A stretch of DNA of 38,757 nucleotides. It comes from Saccoglossus kowalevskii. Taxonomy: Eukaryota; Hemichordata; Enteropneusta; Harrimaniidae. Positions 11,803-24,589 of this stretch are shown piece by piece. The translations under genes and the position numbers were made by a program. The notes under the pieces are model-generated. The model did not search any database, was not told the DNA's origin, and saw nothing but the letters and a program-made list of their open reading frames with translations. Numbering within the stretch: the stretch's first letter is position 1; each line of letters opens with the position of its first letter. The DNA is taken from positions 1 through 38,757 of the forward strand of contig NW_003134119.1 of the NCBI RefSeq assembly GCF_000003605.2, in the 5' to 3' direction.

Positions 11803-12212
11803 AATATGTGTCTACAGTACAGAAGATGACATTATAGTCACTATATAAGGTATTATCAGCTACCCCGATTCTATAGTGCAATATGGTTTATTTACTGTCT
11901 AGTTGTTGCACACTATGTGTCTACAGTACAGTAGATGACATTATAGTCACTATATAAGGTATTAACAGCTACCCCGATTCTAGAGTGCAATATGGTTTAT
12001 TTACTGTCTAGTTGTTGCACACTATGTGTCTACAGTACAGTAGATGACATTATAGTCACTATATAAGGTATTAACAGCTACCCTTATTCTATAGTGCAAT
12101 ATGGTTTATTTACTGTCTAGTTGTTTCACACTATGTGTCTGCAGTACAGTAGATGACATTATAGTCACTATATAAGGTATTAACAGCTACCCTGATTCTA
12201 TAGAGTAATGTG

Positions 12213-12483
12213 GTTTATTTACTGTCTAGTTGCTTCACACTATGTGTCTACAGTACAGAAGATGACATTATAGTCACTATATAAGGTATTATCAGCTACC
12301 CCGATTCTATAGTGCAATATGGTTTATTTACTGTCTAGTTGTTGCACACTATGTGTCTACAGTACAGTAGATGACATTATAATCACTATATAAGGTATTA
12401 ACAGCTACCCCGATTCTAGAGTGCAATATGGTTTATTTACTGTCTAGTTGTTGCACACTATGTGTCTACAGTACAGTAGATGA
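12213..12483 (+). repeat. Module M, additional copy
   Basis: A three-monomer string with GTTGCTTCAC (12232), CAGAAGATG and TATCAGCTACCCCG, then a GTTGCAC monomer with ATAATCAC (12374 region), then CTAGAGTG and GTTGCAC. It matches 4800-5070 at +7413 bp (68 monomers plus 1 bp). Versions without ATAATCAC appear near 6.15, 11.82, 13.57, 25.2, 26.85, 27.8 and 35.65 kb. The GAAG, GTTGCAC, CTAGAG order is therefore a stable unit of the array. Confidence 0.8.
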
Positions 12484-13746
12484 CATTATAGTCACTATAT
12501 AAGGTATTAACAACTACCCTGATTCTATAGTGTAATGTGGTTTATTTACTGTTTAGTTGTTTCACACTATGTGTCTGCAGTACAGTAGATGACATTATAG
12601 TCACTATATATGGTATTAACAGCTACCCTGATTCTATAGTGTAATGTGGTTTATTTACTGTTTAGTTGTTTCACACTATGTGTCTGCAGTACAGTAGATG
12701 ACATTATAGTCACTATATAAGGTATTAACAGCTACCCTGATTCTATAGTGTAATATGGTTTATTTACTGTCTAGTTGTTTCACACTATGTGTCTGCAGTA
12801 CAGTAGATGACATTATAGTCACTATATAAGGTATTAACAGCTACCCAGATTCTATAGAGTAATGTGGTTTATTTACTGTCTAGTTGTTTCACACTATGTG
12901 TCTGCAGTACAGTAGATGACATTATAGTCACTATATAATGTATTAACAGCTACCCAGATTCTATAGAGTAATGTGGTTTATTTACTGTCTAGTTGTTTCA
13001 CACTATGTGTCTGCAGTACAGTAGATGACATTATAGTCACTATATAAGGTATTAACAGCTACCCTGATTCTATAGAGTAATGTGGTTTATTTACTGTCTA
13101 GTTGTTTCACACTATGTGTCTACAGTACAGAAGATGACATTATAGTCACTATATAAGATATTATCAGCTACACCGATTCTATAGTGTAATGTGGTATATT
13201 TACTGTCTAGTTGTTTCACACTATGTGTCTACAGTACAGTAGATGACATTATAGTCACTATATAAGGTATTAACAGCTACCCTGATTCTATAGTGTAATG
13301 TGGTTAATTTACTGTCTAGTTGTTTCACACTATGTGTCTGCAGTACAGTAGATGACATTATAGTCACTTTATAAAGTATTAAGAGCTACCCTGATTCTAT
13401 AGTGTAATGTGGTTTATCTACTGTCTAGTTGTTTCACACTATGTGTCTACAGTACAGTAGATGACATTATAGTCACTATATAAGGTATTAAGAGCTACCC
13501 TGATTCTATAGTGCAATATGGTTTATTTACTGTCTAGTTGTTTCACAATATGTGTCTACAGTACAGAAGATGACATTATAGTCACTATATAAGGTATTAT
13601 CAGCTACCCCGATTCTATAGTGCAATATGGTTTATTTACTGTCTAGTTGTTGCACACTATGTGTCTACAGTACAGTAGATGACATTATAGTCACTATATA
13701 AGGTATTAACAGCTACCCCGATTCTAGAGTGCAATATGGTTTATTT

Positions 13747-14982
13747 ACTGTCTAGTTGTTTCACACTATGTGTCTACAGTACAGTATATGACATTATAGT
13801 CACTATATAAGGTATTAACAGCTACCCTTATTCTATAGTGTAATGTGGTATATTTACTGTCTAGTTGTTTCACACTATGTGTCTACAGTACAGTAGATGA
13901 CATTATAGTCGACTATATAAGGTATTAACAGCTACCCTGATTCTATAGTGTAATGTGGTTTATCTACTGTCTAGTTGTTTCACACTATGTGTCTACAGTA
14001 CAGTAGATGACATTATAGTCACTATATAAGGTATTATCAGCTACCCTGATTATATAGTGCAATATGGTTAATTTACTGTCTAGTTGTTTCACACTATGTG
14101 TCTGCAGTACAGTAGATGACATTATAGTCACTATATAAGGTATTACTAGCTACCCTGATTCTATAGTGCAATATGGTTTATTTACTGTCTATTTGTTTCA
14201 CACTATGTGTCTGCAGAACAGTAGATGACATTATAGTCACTTTATAAAGTATTAACAGCTACCCTGATTCTATAGTGTAATGTGGTTTATCTACTGTCTA
14301 GTTGTTTCACACTATGTGTCTACAGTACAGTAGATGACATTATAGTCACTATATAAGGTATTAAGAGCTACCCTGATTCTATAGTGTAATGTGGTTTATC
14401 TACTGTCTAGTTGATTCACACTATGTGTCTGCAGTACAGTAGATGACATTATAGTCACTGTATAAGGTATTAACAGCTACCCTGATTCTATAGTGCAATA
14501 TGGTTTATTTACTGTCTAGTTGTTTCACACTATGTGTCTGCAGTACAGTAGATGACATTATAGTCACTATATAAGATATTAACAGCTACCCTGATTCTAT
14601 AGAGTAATGTGGTTTATTTACTGTCTAGTTGCTTCACACTATGTGTCTACAGTACAGAAGATGACATTATAGTCACTATATAAGGTATTATCAGCTACCC
14701 CGATTCTATAGTGCAATATGGTTTATTTACTGTCTAGTTGTTGCACACTATGTGTCTACAGTACAGTAGATGACATTATAATCACTATATAAGGTATTAA
14801 CAGCTACCCCGATTCTAGAGTGCAATATGGTTTATTTACTGTCTAGTTGTTGCACACTATGTGTCTACAGTACAGTAGATGACATTATAGTCACTATATA
14901 AAGTATTAACAGCTACCCTGATTCTATAGTGTAATGTGGTTTATTTACTGTCTAGTTGTTTCACACTATGTGTCTACAGTAC
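13747..14982 (+). repeat. Block E, copy 2
   Basis: This matches 3935-5170 at a constant 9812-bp offset (90 monomers plus 2 bp). CCCTTATT (13825), AGTCGACTAT (13907), GCAGAACAG (14213) and ATAATCAC (14773 region) all keep it. Private changes are few, such as GTCTATTTG near 14190 and TTGATTCAC near 14412. Its right half was then duplicated in tandem (see 14340 and 14995). Confidence 0.87.
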
Positions 14983-14984
14983 AG
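14340..14984 (+). repeat. 6-mer tandem duplication, left copy
   Basis: Six monomers starting with ATTAAGAGC, passing CACTGTATAAGG, AAGATATTAAC and GTTGCTTCAC (14631), then ATAATCAC (14773), CTAGAGTG and ATATAAAGTATT. The following six monomers repeat this at +655 bp (six monomers plus 1 bp). Confidence 0.85.
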
Positions 14985-14994
14985 TATATGACAT

Positions 14995-15638
14995 TATAGT
15001 CACTATATAAGGTATAAGAGCTACCCTGATTCTATAGTGTAATGTGGTTTATCTACTGTCTAGTTGTTTCACACTATGTGTCTGCAGTACAGTAGATGAC
15101 ATTTATAGTCACTGTATAAGGTATTAACAGCTACCCTGATTCTATAGTGCAATATGGTTTATTTACTGTCTAGTTGTTTTCACACTATGTGTCTGCAGTA
15201 CAGTAGATGACATTATAGTCACTATATAAGATATTAACAGCTACCCTGATTCTATAGAGTAATGTGGTTTATTTACTGTCTAGTTGCTTCACACTATGTG
15301 TCTACAGTACAGAAGATGACATTATAGTCACTATATAAGGTATTATCAGCTACCCCGATTCTATAGTGCAATATGGTTTATTTACTGTCTAGTTGTTGCA
15401 CACTATGTGTCTACAGTACAGTAGATGACATTATAATCACTATATAAGGTATTAACAGCTACCCCGATTCTAGAGTGCAATATGGTTTATTTACTGTCTA
15501 GTTGTTGCACACTATGTGTCTACAGTACAGTAGATGACATTATAGTCACTATATAAAGTATTAACAGCTACCCTGATTCTATAGTGTAATGTGGTTTATT
15601 TACTGTCTAGTTGTTTCACACTATGTGTCTACAGTACA
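14995..15638 (+). repeat. 6-mer tandem duplication, right copy
   Basis: Same string as the left copy, with GTTGCTTCAC at 15286 and ATAATCAC in place at +655. It carries three single-base indels not in the left copy: GGTATAAGAG (loss near 15015), ACATTTATAG (gain near 15102) and GTTGTTTTCAC (gain near 15178). Together they account for the odd base in the offset. It continues with AGTAGCTGAC (15638), also found after the 5.1 kb copy (5171). Confidence 0.85.
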
Positions 15639-16332
15639 GTAGCTGACATTATAGTCACTATATAAGGTATTAACAGCTACCCTGATTCTATAGTGTAATG
15701 TGGTTTATTTACTGTTTAGTTGTTTCACACTATGTGTCTGCAGTACAGTAGATGACATTATAGTCACTATATAAGGTATTAACAGCTACCCTGATTCTAT
15801 AGTGTAATATGGTTTATTTACTGTCTAGTTGTTTCACACTATGTGTCTGCAGTACTGTAGATGACATTATAGTCACTATATAAGGTATTAACAGCTACCC
15901 AGATTCTATAGAGTAATGTGGTTTATTTACTGTCTAGTTGTTTCACACTATGTGTCTACAGTACAGTAGATGACATTATAGTCACTATATAAGGTATTAA
16001 CAGCTACCCTGATTCTATAGTGTAATGTGGTTTATCTACTGTCTAGTTGTTTCACACTATGTGTCTACAGTACAGTAGATGACATTATAGTCACTATATA
16101 AGGTATTATCAGCTACCCTGATTATATAGTGCAATATGGTTAATTTACTGTCTAGTTGTTTCACACTATGTGTCTGCAGTACAGTAGATGACATTATAGT
16201 CACTATATAAGTTATTAACAGCTACCCTGATTCTATAGAGTAATGTGGTTTATTTCTTGTCTAGTTGTTTCACACTATGTGTCTACAGTACAGTAGATGA
16301 CATTATAATCACTATATAAGGTATTAACAGCT

Positions 16333-17640
16333 ACCCTGATTCTATAGTACAATATGGTTTATTTACTGTCTAGTTGTTTCACACTATGTGTCTGCAGTAC
16401 AGTATATGACATTATAGTCACTATATAAGGTATTAACAGCTACCCTGATTCTATAGTGTTATGTGGTTTATTTACTATCTAGTTGTTTCACACTATGTGT
16501 CTGCAGTACAGTAGATGACATTATAGTCACTATATAAGGTATTATCAGCTACCCCGATTCTATAGTGTAATGTGGTTTATTTACTGTCTAGTTGTTTCAC
16601 ACTATGTGTCTACAGTACAGTAGATGACATTATAGTCACTATATAAGGTATTAACAGCTACCCTGATTCTATAGTGTAATGTGGTTTATTTACTGTCTAG
16701 TTGTTTCACACTATGTGTCTACAGTACAGTATATGACATTATAGTCACTATATAAGGTATTAACAGCTACCCTGATTCTATAGTGTAATGTGGTATATTT
16801 ACTGTCAAGGTGTTTCACACTATGTGTCTGCAGTACAGTAGATGACATTATAGTCACTATATAAGGTATTATCAGCTACCCTGATTCTATAGTGTAATGT
16901 GGTTTATTTACTGTCTAGTTGTTTCACACTATGTGTCTGCAGTACAGTAGATGACATTATAGTCACTATATAAGGTATTATCAGCTACCCTGATTCTATA
17001 GTGTAATGTGGTTTATTTACTGTCTAGTTGTTTCACACTATGTGTCTACAGTACAGTAGATGACATTATAGTCACTATATAAGGTATTATCAGCTACCCT
17101 GATTCTATAGTGCAATATGGTTTATTTACTGTCTAGTTTTTTCACACTATGTGTCTGCAGTACAGTGGATGACATTATAATCACTATATAAGGTATTAAC
17201 AGCTACCCTGATTATATAGTACAATATGGTTTATTTACTGTCTAGTTGTTTCACACTATGTGTCTACAGTACAGCAGATGACATTATAGTCACTATATAA
17301 GGTATTACTAGCTACCCTGATTCTATAGTGCAATATAGTTTATTTACTGTCTAGTTGTTTCACACTATGTGTCTGCAGTACAGTAGATGACATTATAGTC
17401 ACTATATAAGGTATTAACAGCTACCCTGATTCTATAGTGCAATATGGTTTATCTACTGTCTAGTTGTTGCTCACTATGCGTCTACAGTACATTATATGAC
17501 ATTATAGTCACTATATAAGGTATTATCAGCTACCCTGATTCTATAGTGCAATATGGTATATTTACTGTATAGTTGTTGCACACTGTGCGTCTACAGTACA
17601 TTATATGACATTATAGTCACTATATAAAGTATTATCAGCT
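16333..17640 (+). repeat. 12-mer tandem duplication, left copy (1308 bp)
   Basis: Twelve monomers. Rare markers are TATAGTACAAT (16343), ATAGTGTTATG (16453), ACTGTCAAGG (16801), GTCTAGTTTTTTC (17131), TTGCTCACTATGCG (17466) and GCACACTGTGCG (17579). Each recurs exactly 1308 bp later (12 x 109) with no net indel. Two of the markers, CAAGG and TTGCTCAC, occur nowhere else that I saw. Confidence 0.92.
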
Positions 17641-18948
17641 ACCCTGATTCTATAGTACAATATGGTTTATTTACTGTCTAGTTGTTTCACACTTTGTGTC
17701 TGCAGTACAGTAGATGACATTATAGTCACTATATAAGGTATTAACAGCTACCCTGATTCAATAGTGTTATGTGGTGTATTTACTGTCTAGTTGTTTCACA
17801 CTATGTGTCTGCAGTACAGTAGATGACATTATAGTCACTATATAAGGTATTATCAGCTACCCCGATTCTATAGTGTAATGTGGTTTATTTACTGTCTAGT
17901 TGTTTCACACTATGTGTCTACAGTACAGTAGATGACATTATAGTCACTATATAAGGTATTAACAGCTACCCTGATTCTATAGTGTAATGTGGTTTATTTA
18001 CTGTCTAGTTGTTTCACACTATGTGTCTACAGTACAGTAGATGACATTATAGTCACTATATAAGGTATTAACAGCTACCCTGATTCTATAGTGTAATGTG
18101 GTTTATCTACTGTCAAGGTGTTTCACACTATGTGTCTGCAGTACAGTAGATGACATTATAGTCACTATATAAGGTATTATCAGCTACCCTGATTCTATAG
18201 TGTAATGTGGTTTATTTACTGTCTAGTTGTTTCACACTATGTGTCTGCAGTACAGTAGATGACATTATAGTCACTATAAAAGGTATTATCAGCTACCCTG
18301 ATTCTATAGTGTAATGTGGTTTATTTACTGTCTAGTTGTTTCACACTATGTGTCTACAGTACAGTAGATGACATTATAGTCACTATATAAGGTATTATCA
18401 GCTACCCTGATTCTATAGTGCAATATGGTTTATTTACTGTCTAGTTTTTTCACACTATGTGTCTGCAGTACAGTAGATGACATTATAATCACTATATAAG
18501 GTATTAACAGCTACCCTGATTATATAGTACAATATGGTTTATTTACTGTCTAGTTGTTTCACACTATGTGTCTACAGTACAGCAGATGACATTATAGTCA
18601 CTATATAAGGTATTACTAGCTACCCTGATTCTATAGTGCAATATAGTTTATTTACTGTCTAGTTGTTTCACACTATGTGTCTGCAGTACAGTAGATGACA
18701 TTATAGTCACTATATAAGGTATTAACAGCTACCCTGATTCTATAGTGCAATATGGTTTATCTACTGTCTAGTTGTTGCTCACTATGCGTCTACAGTACAT
18801 TATATGACATTATAGTCACTATATAAGGTATTATCAGCTACCCTGATTCTATAGTGCAATATGGTATATTTACTGTATAGTTGTTGCACACTGTGCGTCT
18901 ACAGTACATTATATGACATTATAGTCACTATATAAAGTATTATCAGCT
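17641..18948 (+). repeat. 12-mer tandem duplication, right copy (1308 bp)
   Basis: Directly abuts the left copy and repeats it at +1308 bp: ATAGTGTTATG 17761, ACTGTCAAGG 18109, GTCTAGTTTTTTC 18439 and GCACACTGTGCG 18887. Only a few substitutions separate the two (for example CAGTGGATG at 17163 against CAGTAGATG, and CTATAAAAGG near 18278), so identity is about 99% by eye. The block is bounded on the right by CCCCGATTCTATAATGCAAT and then the degraded stretch at 19.1 kb. Confidence 0.92.
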
Positions 18949-19099
18949 ACCCCGATTCTATAATGCAATATGGTTTATTTACTGTCTAGTTGTTGCACAC
19001 TGTGTGTCTGCAGTACAGTAGATGACATTATATTCACTATATAAGGTATTAACAGCTACCCCGATTCTATAGTGTAATGTGGTTTATCTACTGTCTAGT

Positions 19100-19230
19100 T
19101 GTTTCACACAATGTGTCTGCAGTACCTAGATGATATTATAGTCACTATATAAAGGTATTAACACCCTACCCTGATTCTATAGTGCATATGGTTTATCTAC
19201 TGTCTAGTTGTTTTACACCTATGTGTCTGC
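19100..19230 (+). repeat. Degraded monomers at a block boundary
   Basis: An unusual cluster of small lesions within about 110 bp: CACACAATGTG; AGTACCTAGATGATATT (loss of bases and a substitution); ATATAAAGG (gain); AACACCCTACC; GTGCATATGG (loss of one A); TTTTACACCTATG (gain). The rest of the array averages far less than one indel per monomer. The stretch lies between the end of the 12-mer duplication and the intact part of block A copy 3. It resembles a damaged extra copy of the block A start. It could be an old recombination scar or a low-accuracy join in the assembly. Confidence 0.75.
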
Positions 19231-20031
19231 AGTACAGTAGATGACATTATAGTCACTATATAAGGTATTAACCGCTACCCCGATTCTATAGTGTAATGTG
19301 GTTTATCTACTGTCTAGTTGTTTCACACTATGTGTCTGCAGTACAGTAGATGACATTATAGTCACTATAAAAGGTATTAACAGCTACCCTGATTCTATAG
19401 TGCAATATGGTTTATCTACTGTCTAGTTGTTTCACACTATGTGTCTGCAGTACAGTAGATGACATTATAGACACTATATAATGTATTAACAGCTACCCTG
19501 ATTCTATAGTGTAATGTGGTTTATCTACTGTCTAGTTGTTTCACACTATGTGTCTGCAGTACAGTAGATGACTTTATAGTCACTATATAAGGTACTAACA
19601 GCTACCCTGATTCTATAGTGTAATGTGGTTTATCTACTGTCTAGTTGTTTCACACTATGTGTCTGCAGTACAGTAGATGACATTATATTCACTATATAAG
19701 GTATTAAGAGCTACCCTGATTCTATAGTGTAATGTGGTTTATCTACTGTCTAGTTGTTTCACACTATGTGTCTGCAGTACAGTAGATGACATTATAGTCA
19801 CTATATAAGTTATTAATAGCTACCCTGATTCTATAGTGTAATGTGGTTTATCTACTGTCTAGTTGTTTCACACTATGTGTCTGCAGTACAGTAGATGACA
19901 TTATAGTCACTGTATAAGGTATTAACTGCTACCCTGATTCTATTGTGTAATGTGGTTCATTTACTGTCTAGTTGTTTCACACTATGTGTCTACAGTACAG
20001 TAGATGACTGTATAGTCACTATATAAGGTAT
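19220..20031 (+). repeat. Block A, copy 3 (left end lost)
   Basis: This copy matches block A from the ACCGCTACCCC monomer onward. CACTATAAAAGG lies at 19362 and CTATTGTGTAAT at 19942, both 9160 bp beyond copy 2. The leading monomer is missing and is replaced by the degraded stretch at 19100-19230. Private changes include ATAGACACTATA near 19468, GACTTTATAG near 19571 and ATATTCAC near 19685. These suggest it is older, or more often mis-sequenced, than copies 1 and 2. Confidence 0.85.
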
Positions 20032-20439
20032 TAACAGCTACCCTGATTCTATAGTGTAATGTGGTTTATTTACTGTCTAGTTGTTTCACACTATGTGTCT
20101 ACAGTACAGTAGATGACATTATAGTCACTATATAAGGTATTAACAGCTACCCTGATTCTATAGTGCAATATGGTTTATTTACTGTCTAGTTGTTGCACAC
20201 TATGTGTCTACAGTACAGTTATATGACATTATAGTCACTATATAAGGTATTAACAGCTACCCTGATTCTATAGTGTAATGTGGTTTATTTACTGTCTAGT
20301 TGTTGCACACTATGTGTCTGCAGTACAGTATATGACATTATAGTCACTATATAAGGTATTATCAGCTACCCCGATTCTATAGTGCAATATGGTTTATTTA
20401 CTGTCTAGTTGTTGCACACTATGTGTCTGCAGTACAGTA

Positions 20440-20815
20440 GATGACATTATAGTCACTATATAAGGTATTATCAGCTACCCTGATTCCATAGTGTAATGTG
20501 GTTTATCTACTGTCTAGTTGTTTCACACTATGCGTCTACAGTACATTATATGACATTATAGTCACTATATAAGGTATTAACATCTACCCTGATCATATAG
20601 TGCAATATGGTTAATTTACTGTTTAGTTGTTTCACACTATGTGTCTACAGTACAGTAGATGACATTATAGGCGATATATAAGGTATTATCAGCTACCCCG
20701 ATTCTATAGTGCAATATGGTTCATTTACTGTGTAGTTGTTGCACACTATGTGTCTACAGTACAGTAGATGACATTATAGTCACTATATAAGGTATTATCA
20801 GCTACCCCGATTCTA
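20440..20815 (+). repeat. Block H, copy 1
   Basis: Markers: TGATTCCATAG (20481), a GCGTCTACAGTACATTATAT monomer, ACATCTACCCTGATCATATAG (20580-20600), GGTTAATTTACTGTTTAG, then TATAGGCGATATA (20671 region) and ACTGTGTAGTTG. They recur at +12733 bp and at a further +3695 bp. Here the block is preceded by an extra CCCCGATT monomer that the other two copies lack. Confidence 0.88.
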
Positions 20816-20819
20816 TAGT

Positions 20820-21660
20820 ACAATATGGTTTATTTACTGTCTAGTTGTTTCACACTATGTGTCTGCAGTACAGTAGATGACATTATAGTCACTATATAAG
20901 GTATTAACAGCTACCCTGATTCTATAGTGTAATGTGGTTTATCTACTATCTAGTTGTTTCACACTATGTGTCTACAGTACAGTAGATGACATTATAGTCA
21001 CTATATAAGGTATTAAGAGCTACCCTGATTCTATAGTGTAATGTGGTTTATCTACTGTCTAGTTGTTTCACACTATGTGTCTGCAGTACAGTAGATGACA
21101 TTATAATCACTGTATAAGGTATTAACAGCTACCCTGATTCTATAGTGTAATGTGGTTCATTTACTGTCTAGTTGTTTCACACTATGTGTCTACAGTACAG
21201 TAGATGTTATAGTCACTATATAAGGTATTAACAGCTACCCTAATTCTATAGTGTAATGTGGTTTATTTACTGTCTAGTTGTTTCACACTATGTGTCTACA
21301 GTACAGTATATGACATTATAGTCACTATATAAGGTATTAACAGCTACCCTGATTCTATAGTGTAATGTGGTTTATTTACTGTCTAGTTGTTTCACACTAT
21401 GTGTCTGCAGTACAGTAGATGACATTATAGTCACTATATAAGGTATTAACAGCTACCCTGATTCTACAGTGTAATGTGGTTTATTTACTGTTTAGTTGTT
21501 TCACACTATGTGTCTGCAGTACAGTAGATGACATTATAGTCACTATATAAGGTATTAACAGCTCCCCTGATTCTATAGTGTAATGTAGTTTATTTACTGT
21601 CTAGTTGTTTCACACTATGTGTCTACAGTACAGTAGATGACATTATAGTCACTATATAAG
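20820..21660 (+). repeat. Block I, copy 1
   Basis: Markers: CTACTATCTAG (20942), the short AGATGTTATAG monomer (21203), CCCTAATTC, and GCTCCCCTGATT (21561). The left part is found at +12950 bp and the right part at +13274 bp. The 324-bp difference equals three monomers including one of 106 bp. The copies therefore differ by a whole-monomer insertion. Confidence 0.86.
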
Positions 21661-21829
21661 GTATTATCAGCTACCCTTATTCTATAGTGTAATGTGGTTT
21701 ATTTACTGTTTAGTTGTTTCACACTATGTGTCTAAAGTACAGTAGATGACATTATAGTCACTATATAAGGTATTAACAGCTACCCTGATTCTATAGTGTA
21801 ATGTGGTTTATTTACTGTTTAGTTGTTTC

Positions 21830-23250
21830 ACACTATGTGTCTGCAGTACAGTAGATGACATTATAGTCACTATATAAGGTATTAATAGCTACCCTGATTC
21901 TATAGTGCAATATGGTTTATTTACTGTCTAGTTGTTTCACTCTATGTGTCTACAGTACAGTAGATGACATTATAGTCACTATAGAAGGTATTAACAGCTA
22001 CCCTGATTCTATAGTGTAATGTGGTTTATTTACTGTTTAGTTGTTACACACTATGTGTCTGCAGTACAGTAGATGACATTATAGTCACTATATAAGGTAT
22101 TAACAGCTACCCTGATTCTATAGTGTAATGTGGTTTATTTACTGTTTAGTTGTTTCACACTATGTGTCTGCAGTACAGTAGATGACATTATAGTCACTAT
22201 ATAAGGTATTAACCGCTACCCTGATTCTATAGTGCAATATGGTTTATTTACTGTCTAGTAGTTTCACACTATGTGTCTGCAGTACAGTAGATGACATTAT
22301 AGTCACTATATAAGGTATTAACAGCTACCCTGATTCTATAGAGTAATGTGGTTTATTTACTGTCTAGTTGTATCACACTATGTGTCTACAGTACAGAAGA
22401 TGACATTATAGTCGCTATATAAGGTATTAATAGCTACCCTGATTCTATAGTGTAATGTAGTTTATTTACTGTCTAGTTATTTCACACTATGTGTCTACAG
22501 TACAGTAGATGACATTATAGTCACTATATAAGGTATTAACAGCTACCCTGATTCTATAGTGTAATGTGGTTTATCTACTGTCTAGTTGTTTCACAATATG
22601 TGTCTACAGTACAGTAGATGACATTATAGTCACTATATAAGGTATTAAGAGCTACCCTGATTCTATAGTGTAATGTGGTTTATCTACTGTCTAGTTGTTT
22701 CACACTATGTGTCTGCAGCACAGTAGATGACATTATAGTCACTGTATAATGTATTAACAGCTACCCTGATTCTATAGTGTAATGTGGTTAATTTACTGTC
22801 TAGTTGTTTCACACTATGTGTCTACAGTACAGAAGATGACATTATAGTCACTATATAAGGTATTATTAGCTACCCCGATTCTATAGTGCAATATGGTTTA
22901 TTTACTGTCTAGTTGTTGCACACTATGTGTCCACAGTACAGTAGATGACATTATAGTCACTATATAAGGTATTAACAGCTACCCCGATTCTATAGTGCAA
23001 TATGATTTACTGTCTAGTTGTTGCACACTATGTGTCTACAGTACAGTAGATGACATTATACTCACTATATAAGGTATTAACAGCTACCCCGATTCTATAG
23101 TGCAATATGGTTTGTTTACTGTCTAGTTGTTTCACACTATGTGTCTGCAGTACAGTAGATGACATTATAGTCACTATATAAGGTATTAATAGCTACCCTG
23201 ATTCTATAGTGTAATGTAGTTTATTTACTGTCTAGTTGTTTCACACTATG
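21830..23250 (+). repeat. Block G, copy 1 (13 monomers)
   Basis: Markers in order: TTTCACTCTATG (21936 region), CTATAGAAGG, TTGTTACACAC, GTTGTATCACAC (22371), GTCGCTATATAAGG, CACAATATG, GCAGCACAG, TGTCCACAG (22931 region), the 105-bp monomer ATATGATTTACTG (23000), ATACTCAC (23058) and GGTTTGTTTAC. All are repeated at exactly +9906 bp. Confidence 0.92.
22994..23010 (+). repeat. 105-bp monomer, copy 1 (4-bp deletion)
   Basis: GCAATATGATTTACTG replaces GCAATATGGTTTATTTACTG, removing four bases. The identical deletion occurs 9906 bp away and nowhere else that I saw. This shows that block G copies 1 and 2 descend from one segment. Confidence 0.85.
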
Positions 23251-23894
23251 TGTCTACAGTACAGTAGAAGACATTATATTCACTATATAAGGTATTATCA
23301 GCTACCCCGATTCTATAGTGCAATATGGTTTATTTACTGTACAGTTGTTTCACACTATGTGTCTGCAGTACAGTAGATGACATTATAGTCACTATATAAG
23401 GTATTATCAGCTACCCCGATTCTATAGTGCAATATGGTTTATTTACTGTCTAGTTGTTTCACACTATGTGTCTGCAGTACAGTAGATGACATTATAGTCA
23501 CTATATAAGGTATTAACAGCTACCCTGATTCTATAGTGCAATATGGTTTATTTACTGTCTAGTTGTTGCACACTATGTGTCTACAGTACAGTAGATGACA
23601 TTATAGTCACTATATAAGATATTAAGAGCTACCCTGATTCTATAGTGTAATGTGGTTTATCTACTGTCTAGTTGTTTCACACTATGTGTCTGCAGTACAG
23701 TAGATGACATTATAGTCACTGTATAACGGTATTAACAGCTACCCTGATTCTATAGTGCAATATGGTTTATTTACTGTCTAGTTGTTTCACACTATGTGTC
23801 TGCAGTACAGTAGATGACATTATAGTCACTATATAAGGTATTAACAGCTACCCTGATTCTATAGTGTAATGTGGTTTATTTACTGTCTAGTTGT

Positions 23895-24328
23895 TTCACA
23901 CTATGTGTCTACAGTACAGTATATGACATTATAGTCACTATATAAGGTATTAACAGCTACCCTGATTCTATAGTGTAATGTGGTATATTTACTGTCTAGT
24001 TGTTTCACACTATGTGTCTACAGTACAGTAGATGACATTATAGTCACTATATAAGGTATTATCAGCTACCCTGATTATATAGTGCAATATGGTTAATTTA
24101 CTGTCTAGTTGTTTCACACTATGTGTCTACAGTACAGTATATGACATTATAGTCACTATATAAGGTATTAACAGCTACCCTGATTCTATAGTGTAATGTG
24201 GTATATTTACTGTCTAGTTGTTTCACACTATGTGTCTACAGTACAGTAGATGACATTATAGTCACTATATAAGGTATTATCAGCTACCCTGATTATATAG
24301 TGCAATATGGTTAATTTACTGTCTAGTT
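23895..24328 (+). repeat. Dimer tandem duplication (2 x 218 bp)
   Basis: AGTATATGAC (23918), GTGGTATATTTAC, TATCAG, TGATTATATAG and GGTTAATTTAC are repeated at +218 bp (AGTATATGAC at 24136). This is the smallest multi-monomer tandem duplication I could mark with confidence. Confidence 0.78.
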
Positions 24329-24589
24329 GTTTCACACTATGTGTCTGCAGTACAGTAGATGACATTATAGTCACTATATAAGGTATTAACAGCTACCCTG
24401 ATTCTATAGAGTAATGTGGTTTATTTACTGTCTAGTTGTTTCACACTATGTGTCTACAGTACAGAAGATGACATTATAGTCACTATATAAGATATTATCA
24501 GCTACCCCGATTCTATAGTGCAATATGGTTAATTTACTGTCTAGTTGTTTCACACTATGTGTCTGCAGTACAGTAGATGACATTATAGT

